Source: Gammaproteobacteria bacterium (GTDB taxonomy: Bacteria; Pseudomonadota; Gammaproteobacteria; S144-34). Taken from it: a stretch of DNA of 11,793 nt. The position numbers and the translations under genes are program-made. Where the stretch lies: positions 1 to 11,793 of the forward strand of contig WGBS01000079.1 of the NCBI GenBank assembly GCA_015494165.1. The letters are read 5' to 3'. The notes under the pieces were generated by a model. It saw only the letters and a program-made list of their open reading frames with translations, was not told where the DNA came from and searched no databases. The first letter of the stretch is position 1, and every line of letters starts with the position of its first letter. Positions 5,917-11,793 of this stretch are shown here, piece by piece.

Positions 5917-6708
5917 ATGCGCAGGGTCGTGATGGCGGGCGCGCTCGCCGGGCTCGCGGCAGCGGCCGCGGTGCTCGGCTGGCTCGCGCGCCCGGACGCC
6001 GCGCGGGCGCGGGCCGAAGCCGTGCCGGCCGAGGAGGCCGGGCGCCTCGCCGCGACCGTGCTCTGGTTCCGCGAGCGCGAGGCGGGCACCGAGCCCTACA
6101 CCACGCGCGTCATCGTCACCGAGCGCTGGCTGCGCATGGACGACGGCGACGCGCGCAGCGACTTCGTGCTGCTCGACCGCCGCGCGCGCACCGTCTACAG
6201 CGTCGCCCACGACAACCGCTCCATCCTCGTCGTCCACGCGCGGCCCGTCGAGGCCAGGCCTCCGGTGCCGCTGCGCCTCGGGATGCGCTCGGAGCCGCAG
6301 CCCGACGCCCCGCGCATCGAGGGCCGCGCCCCCGTGCACTTCCGCTTCACGGTCAACGGCGAGGCCTGCCGCGACGTCGTGGCCGTCCCGGGCCTGCTGC
6401 CGGAGGCGGTCGCCGCCATGCGCGAGCTCCAGCGCGTGATGGCCGGCGAGCACGGCGCCAACCTCGCCAACACGCCCGTGGACGTGCAGCGCACCATGCT
6501 CTGCGACCTCGCCGAGAGCATCTTCGCGCCCGAGCGCTACCTCGAGCACGGGCTGCCGATCCAGGAGTGGAGCGACGACGGCTACCGGCGCACGCTGGTC
6601 GACTACGCGCGCGGCTGGAAGGCCGACCCCGCGCTCTTCGTCCTGCCCGCGGGCTACCGGCGCTTCACGGTCTCGGACCTGACGGGCGCCGGCGCGAACG
6701 GCACCTAG
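5917..6708 (+). CDS. Exported or membrane-anchored protein of unknown function
   Basis: A 263-residue protein I do not recognise by name. Residues 1-24 (MRRVV then a hydrophobic stretch to about 24) form a signal peptide or N-terminal anchor; ARA near 33 is a possible cleavage site, and there is no lipobox cysteine. The rest is mostly polar with beta-like alternation. The stretch RVIVTERWLRMDDGDARSDF with VLLDRRARTVYSV, and the end ALFVLPAGYRRFTV, recall DUF4412-type periplasmic proteins; that is resemblance only. Two cysteines, C151 and C196, could pair in the periplasm. AGGAGG at 5902-5907 strongly supports ATG 5917. It starts 42 bases after the DUF455 gene. Its TAG stop overlaps the lpxH stop on the other strand. 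Confidence 0.85.
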   Translation: MRRVVMAGALAGLAAAAAVLGWLARPDAARARAEAVPAEEAGRLAATVLWFREREAGTEPYTTRVIVTERWLRMDDGDARSDFVLLDRRARTVYSVAHDNRSILVVHARPVEARPPVPLRLGMRSEPQPDAPRIEGRAPVHFRFTVNGEACRDVVAVPGLLPEAVAAMRELQRVMAGEHGANLANTPVDVQRTMLCDLAESIFAPERYLEHGLPIQEWSDDGYRRTLVDYARGWKADPALFVLPAGYRRFTVSDLTGAGANGT

Positions 6709-7457
6709 CCGCCGCCCCCGGCCGCCGTGAAGGGCAGGCGCGCGAGCCGCGGCTCGCCGTCGGCGCCGAGGCGCAGCACGCTCCCCTGCTCGTACCAGTC
6801 GCCGACCACCGCGCGCACGGCGGGCGCGCCGTCGAGCTCGAAGCGGTGCACGGCGGGCCGGTGCGTGTGGCCGTGGATCATCAGGCGCACGCCGTGGCGC
6901 CGCATCCACGCGCGCACCTCCTGCGGGTCCACGTCCATGATGGCCTCGGGCTTGCCCGCCGTGCGGCGGCGGCTCTCGGCGCGCAGCGCCGCGGCGATGC
7001 GGCGGCGCTCGGCGAGCGGGCGCGCGAGGAAGTCGCGCCGGTAGGCGGGATCGCGCACCTGCGCGCGGAAGGCCTGGTACTCGCGGTCGGCGGTGCACAG
7101 CGCGTCGCCGTGGGTGAGCAGCACCCGCTGGCCGGCGATCTCGCCCGCCCAGGGGTCCGGCAGCAGCCGCGCGCCGCTGCGCCGCTCGAAGCCCTCGCCG
7201 AGCAGGAAGTCGCGGTTGCCGTGCAGCACCCGCACCGGCACGCCGGCCGCGGTGAGCCCGCGCAGGGCGGCGAAGAGGCCCTCGAACTCCGGCGCCGGGT
7301 CGTCGTCGCCGATCCAGGCCTCGAACAGGTCGCCGAGGATGTAGAGGGCGGAGGCCGCGCGCGCCTCGCCGCGCAGGAAGGCCTCGGCGCAGGCCAGCGC
7401 CTCCGGCCGCGCCGGGTCGAGGTGGAGATCGGCGACGAACAGGACCTCGCCGCCCAC
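6705..7457 (-). CDS. lpxH: UDP-2,3-diacylglucosamine diphosphatase (LpxH)
   Basis: A 250-residue calcineurin-like metallophosphoesterase. It should hydrolyse UDP-2,3-diacylglucosamine to lipid X and UMP in lipid A synthesis, at the cytoplasmic face of the inner membrane. All expected metal and catalytic motifs are present: D10 and H12 (ADLHLD), D43 (LGDLFEAWIGDD), N81-R82-D83 (HGNRDF), H116 (THGDAL), and H195, H197 and H199 (IHGHTH). E. coli LpxH has 240 residues, and the ligands here sit two positions later. This implies a Gram-negative outer membrane. The start is GTG at 7455-7457, four bases after the ppiB stop; the codons right after it read into the family start EVLFVADLHLD. ppiB-lpxH in this order also occurs in E. 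coli. Confidence 0.96.
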   Translation of the reverse strand: MGGEVLFVADLHLDPARPEALACAEAFLRGEARAASALYILGDLFEAWIGDDDPAPEFEGLFAALRGLTAAGVPVRVLHGNRDFLLGEGFERRSGARLLPDPWAGEIAGQRVLLTHGDALCTADREYQAFRAQVRDPAYRRDFLARPLAERRRIAAALRAESRRRTAGKPEAIMDVDPQEVRAWMRRHGVRLMIHGHTHRPAVHRFELDGAPAVRAVVGDWYEQGSVLRLGADGEPRLARLPFTAAGGGG

Positions 7458-7461
7458 GGCC

Positions 7462-7974
7462 TCAGGCGGGGGCGCGGTCGTGCAGCTCCACGCGCTCGAG
7501 CAGCACGTCCTCCAGCGGCACGTCGCGGTGCCCGCCGCGCAGGCCCGTGGGCACCGCGGCGATGCGGTCGACCACCTCCATGCCTTCGACGACGTGCCCG
7601 AACACGCAGTAGCCCCACCCTTCCGGCGTCGGCTCGCGGTGGTCGAGGAAGGTGTTGTCGGCGAGATTGACGAAGAACTGGGTCGTCGCCGAGTGCGGCT
7701 CGCCGGTGCGTGCCATGGCGAGCGTGCCGCGCCGGTTCGAGAGCCCGTTGTCGGCCTCGTTCGGGAGCGGGCGCTCCGGGACGCGCCGCGGCGCGAGCCC
7801 CGGCCCGTAGCCCCCGCCCTGGATCACGAAGCCCGGCACCACGCGGTGGAACACGGTGCCATCGTAGAACCCCGCGCGCGCGTGGGCGAGGAAGCTCGCC
7901 ACCGTGCGCGGGGCGCGCGCCGCATCGAGCACGACGCGCACCGGGCCGAGGCTGGTGTGGAGCGTGGCCTGCAT
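7462..7974 (-). CDS. ppiB: Peptidyl-prolyl cis-trans isomerase, cyclophilin type (PpiB)
   Basis: A 170-residue single-domain cyclophilin that speeds proline isomerisation during folding. It is about the length of cytoplasmic E. coli PpiB (164) and has no signal peptide. Family motifs are clear: GFYDGTVFHRVVPGFVIQGG (with the catalytic arginine in FHRV), ATTQFFVNLADNTFLD, and GYCVFGHVVEGMEVVDRI. ATG 7974 is chosen because a GGAGG ribosome site (CCTCC on the plus strand, 7980-7984) lies five bases upstream. The longer frame extending to 8238 would overlap the divergent gltX and is not credible. It is the first gene of the ppiB-lpxH pair. Confidence 0.96.
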   Translation of the reverse strand: MQATLHTSLGPVRVVLDAARAPRTVASFLAHARAGFYDGTVFHRVVPGFVIQGGGYGPGLAPRRVPERPLPNEADNGLSNRRGTLAMARTGEPHSATTQFFVNLADNTFLDHREPTPEGWGYCVFGHVVEGMEVVDRIAAVPTGLRGGHRDVPLEDVLLERVELHDRAPA

Positions 7975-8080
7975 GGGGGCCTCCGGTGTGGGCGACGGGC
8001 GGCAGTTTCGCCCGCCGCGTCCCGCGGCGCAAGCGGCGCGGCGCCGCCGGCCGCGACGGGCTGCTACCCTATGCCGCGCC
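7975..8080. promoter_or_regulatory. Divergent promoter region between ppiB and gltX
   Basis: These 106 bases must hold promoters for both directions. Toward gltX, TACCCT (8065-8070) is the best -10 candidate, ten bases before the ATG, so transcription would begin only a few bases upstream of the start codon. No -35 is evident. An inverted repeat GCGGCG-CGG-CGCCGC lies at 8033-8047. The ppiB ribosome site occupies 7980-7984. No regulator site is recognised. Confidence 0.45.
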
Positions 8081-9513
8081 ATGGCCCGCGAGCAGGCCCC
8101 TGTCACGCGCTTCGCCCCGAGCCCGAGCGGCAGGCTCCATGCCGGTAACGCGCGCACGGCGCTCTGCGCCTGGCTGCTCGCGCGCGGCCGCGGCGGGCGC
8201 TTCCTGCTGCGCATCGAGGACACGGACACGGCGCGCACGGAGCCCGGTGCCGAGACCGCGATCCTCGAGGACTTGCGCTGGCTGGGGCTCGACTGGGACG
8301 AGGGCCCGGACGTGGGCGGGCCGCACGGGCCCTACCGCCAGTCCGAGCGCGCCGCCCTCCACGCCGGTCTCCTCGCGCGCCTCGAGACGGCGGGGCACCT
8401 CTACCCGTGCTTCTGCACGCCCGAGGCGCTGGAGGCGGCGCGGGCGGCGCAGCGCGCGCGCGGCGAGCCGCCGCGCTATCCCGGCACCTGCGCGCGGCTC
8501 GCGCCCGGGGAGGCGCGCCGGCGCCTGGCGCGCGGCGAGCCCGCGGCCCTGCGCTTCCGCGTGCCCGCGGGCCGGCGCGTCGCCTTCGACGACCTCGTGC
8601 GCGGGCCGCAGTCCTTCGAGAGCGACGCCCTCGGCGACTTCGTCGTGCGGCGCGCCGACGGCCGGCCTGCCTTCCTGTTCGCCTCGGCCGTGGACGACGC
8701 CCACATGGGCGTGACCCATGTCCTGCGCGGCGAGGACCACCTCGCCAACACCCCGCGCCAGCTCCTGCTGCTGGAGGCGCTGGGCCTCGCCGCGCCGCGC
8801 TACGGGCACCTGCCGCTGGTGGTGGACGCCGCCGGGCGGCCGCTTTCCAAGCGCACGGGCGCGGCGGCGCTCGCGGCGCTGCGCGCCGAGGGCTTCCTGC
8901 CGCTCGCGGTGGCGAACCTGCTGGCGCGCCTCGGCCACCGCTACCCCGACGGGGCGCTGCTCGGGCTCGATGCCCTCGCCGCGGGCTTCGACCCGGCGGC
9001 GGTGGCGCGCGCGCCGGCGCGTTTCGACCCCGCGCAGCTCGAGCGCTGGCAGCGCCTCGCCTTGGACGCGCTCGCACCCGGGGCCTTCGCCGCCTGGGCC
9101 GCGGAGGCGGTGCCGCTGCCGGACGAGGCGGCGCGCCGCGAGGCCTTCCTGGCGCTGGTGCGGCCGAACGTCCTGCGCCGGCGCGACGTCGCCGCCTGGG
9201 CGGCGATCCTGCTCGAGGGGCGCTTCGAGTATGATGAGCGCGCGCGTGCCGCGCTCGCCGAGGCCGGCGCCGGCTGGCTCGAGCGGGCCGCGGCGGCCGC
9301 CGCGGCCGCGGGCGACGGGGCCGCGGTGCCGGACGCGGTGGCCGCGGCGACGGGCGCGCGCGGGCGGAAGCTGTTCCATCCTCTGCGCGCGGCGCTCACG
9401 GGCCGCACCGGCGGCCCGGCGTTGCGCGACGTGGCCGCCTTCCTCGGCAGCGCCGAGTGCGCCGCGCGCCTGCGGCGCGCGGCCGCCGCCGTGCGGGGGC
9501 GGGGAGAAGGGCC

Positions 9514-9517
<4 letters not shown>
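8081..9517 (+). CDS. gltX: Glutamyl-tRNA synthetase
   Basis: A 478-residue class I synthetase that charges tRNA with glutamate. The N-terminus has APSPSGRLHAGNARTAL with HAGN (20-23) as the HIGH motif, then RIEDTDTAR. The KMSKS equivalent is PLSKRTG (LSKR 255-258), and HVLRGEDHLANTPRQ lines the active site. A helical anticodon-binding region fills the last third, so this is full length and not the short GluQ enzyme. The zinc-site pattern keeps C110, C112 and C137 with E. coli spacing, but the E. coli histidine position is R139. An alanine run lies at 413-420. ATG 8081 gives the family start; no ribosome site is seen. Whether it also charges tRNA-Gln cannot be read by eye. It overlaps cysS by four bases. 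Confidence 0.94.
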
Positions 9518-10935
<1,418 letters not shown>

Positions 10936-11059
10936 ACCGCACGGGGGCAGGTGGTCTAAGGTTTCATCGAGAGCGGCCCGGGAAAGGGCCGGGCGCACAC
11001 GCCGGGAGGCGGGCGGCACCACGACCAGCGTGGTCACCATCAGGCGAGGAGGGGTCCCT
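10936..11059 (+). promoter_or_regulatory. Intergenic leader with two inverted repeats and a strong ribosome site
   Basis: This 124-base gap separates cysS from the last gene. It holds hairpins CGGCCC-GGGAAA-GGGCCG (10974-10991) and ACCACG-ACCAG-CGTGGT (11018-11034). Neither is followed by a T-run, so a cysS terminator is not clear. AGGAGGGG (11047-11054) is a strong ribosome site for ATG 11060. A promoter may lie near the TCTAAGGTTTCAT patch (about 10955-10967), without a clear consensus. Confidence 0.45.
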
Positions 11060-11719
11060 ATGCACACGAAAGCTGTAAGGGCTTCGCGGGCGCTGCTGCT
11101 CGTCGGCGCCCTCGTCGCGGCGGCGCCGGCGGCGTGGGCCGCGCCCGAGCCGGAGCGGATGCACGAGGACAGGAGCCACGTGCGCCGGTGGAACGCCTTC
11201 GCCGATGCCGTCGTCGCGCTCCACGAGCGGCAGGTGCGGGCCCACCGCGTGCGCACCGAGGAGAGCGTCGGCGGCTACGCCGGCATGCCCGAGTTCTACC
11301 GCGAGGTGCGCTACTACGACGCCGACTCCGGGCGCCTCCTGAGCAAGGTGCAGTACGAGCGCGAGGGCGGCGCCGTGCACGCCATCGAGGTCTACGTCTA
11401 CGGCGACGGCGGGCGTGTGGTGCGTGACTACGCCGCGGCCTTCCTGCCCGGCTTCCGCAACGCCCCGGTGCAGACGCTCGTCAACCTGCACCACTACAAC
11501 GGCGGGCTGCACGCCTTCCGGCAGTTCGACGCCTCCGGCGTGCGCATCTACGAGGCCTGCGAGGGCACCTGGCAGGGCCGGCCCGTGAGCCTCCGGCTGT
11601 TCGAGGACGACCTGCACGACACCGAGGGCGACGGGGCGCGGGTCATGGCCTCGGCCGAGTACCGCGCCTGCTTCGAAGGGCTGCCGCTGGAGGCGGGGCC
11701 CTACCTGCGGCCGCACTGA
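11060..11719 (+). CDS. Secreted (periplasmic) protein of unknown function
   Basis: A 219-residue protein I do not recognise. It has a classic signal peptide: MHTKAVRASR, a hydrophobic core at 11-22 and a cleavage site after AWA (27). The mature part begins with a charged helical stretch (30-66), followed by beta-like segments, including REVRYYDADSGRLLSKVQYE and EVYVYGDGGRVVRDY. Similar short strand-turn patterns recur at GGLHAFRQFDASGVRIYEAC. C167 and C204 could form a disulfide. The pattern loosely recalls YD- or MORN-like beta repeats, but I would not assign a family. The start is well supported by AGGAGGGG six bases upstream. It probably forms its own transcription unit. Confidence 0.85.
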   Translation: MHTKAVRASRALLLVGALVAAAPAAWAAPEPERMHEDRSHVRRWNAFADAVVALHERQVRAHRVRTEESVGGYAGMPEFYREVRYYDADSGRLLSKVQYEREGGAVHAIEVYVYGDGGRVVRDYAAAFLPGFRNAPVQTLVNLHHYNGGLHAFRQFDASGVRIYEACEGTWQGRPVSLRLFEDDLHDTEGDGARVMASAEYRACFEGLPLEAGPYLRPH

Positions 11720-11728
11720 CTGAGGCAG

Positions 11729-11793
11729 CAGAGGCGGGAGGCGGGGGTCGGGAGGCGAGGGTTGGTGCGCGCTTCGCGCGCGGCCTTTTGATC
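11729..11793 (-). repeat. Composite intergenic repeat, copy 3 (inverted, cut by window edge)
   Basis: The reverse complement of these 65 bases aligns without gaps to 283-347 of copy 2 with nine mismatches. It keeps the heptamers (CGGGAGG, CGGGGGT, CGGGAGG on the plus strand, 11735-11755) and the GAA-loop hairpin, whose stem now reads GCGCGC on each side. The first bases of the aligned unit, GATC, coincide with the window end, so the element probably continues outside. It starts about ten bases after the stop of the last gene. Confidence 0.8.

Noticed and set aside
7904..8080. N-terminal extension of gltX, or a longer ppiB to 8238
   Set aside because: Both would overlap across the divergent region and add arginine-rich sequence not seen in either family. 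ATG 8081 and ATG 7974 give normal family starts.
9295..9325. GC-only run in gltX as a repeat or insertion
   Set aside because: It encodes an alanine-rich helix in frame, common in GC-rich proteins, with no frame break.
10974..10991. Intrinsic terminator for cysS
   Set aside because: The stem is good but no T-run follows it; kept only as a leader hairpin.
10936..11059. Riboswitch or T-box for the synthetase genes
   Set aside because: It lies downstream of cysS and no known conserved core is recognisable. The gap before metZ likewise shows no SAM riboswitch core.

Overview
The window comes from a very GC-rich bacterial chromosome, most likely a gammaproteobacterium. The signs are the cvpA-purF-metZ order (as in Pseudomonas), ppiB-lpxH running divergently from a cysS cluster (as in E. 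coli), and close protein matches to gammaproteobacterial PurF, LpxH and CysS. Third codon positions are almost all G or C, so the reverse strand is full of long meaningless open frames. The content is mainly core metabolism. No plasmid, phage, CRISPR, toxin-antitoxin or defence gene is visible.

Layout. 1-444: a gene-free stretch holding two direct copies of a structured repeat, perhaps with the last codons of an upstream gene at 2-43. 445-5874, plus strand: cvpA, purF, metZ, a MOFRL-family glycerate 2-kinase and a DUF455 ferritin-like di-iron protein. 5917-6708, plus: an exported or membrane-anchored protein I do not recognise. 6705-7974, minus: ppiB then lpxH. 8081-10935, plus: gltX-type glutamyl-tRNA synthetase and cysS, overlapping by four bases. 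11060-11719, plus: an unrecognised secreted protein. 11729-11793: a third, inverted and edge-truncated copy of the repeat from the left end.

How the genes fit together. PurF commits PRPP to purines. MetZ makes homocysteine from O-succinylhomoserine and sulfide. The glycerate kinase joins 3-carbon acids (serine/glyoxylate metabolism) to glycolysis. All three touch one-carbon and amino-acid supply, but a shared control is inference. PpiB folds proteins, LpxH makes the lipid A precursor lipid X, and GltX and CysS charge tRNA.

The most unusual content is between the genes. A composite repeat combines tandem CGGGNGA heptamers with short three-base-loop hairpins. It occurs twice before cvpA and once inverted at the right edge, and the heptamers alone recur after purF. 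One hairpin shows compensatory stem changes between copies. A separate period-7 tract (ATGGTAT, ATGGCAT, ATGG) supplies the start codon of the DUF455 gene. I see no convincing new multi-gene system; the repeat family is the best lead.
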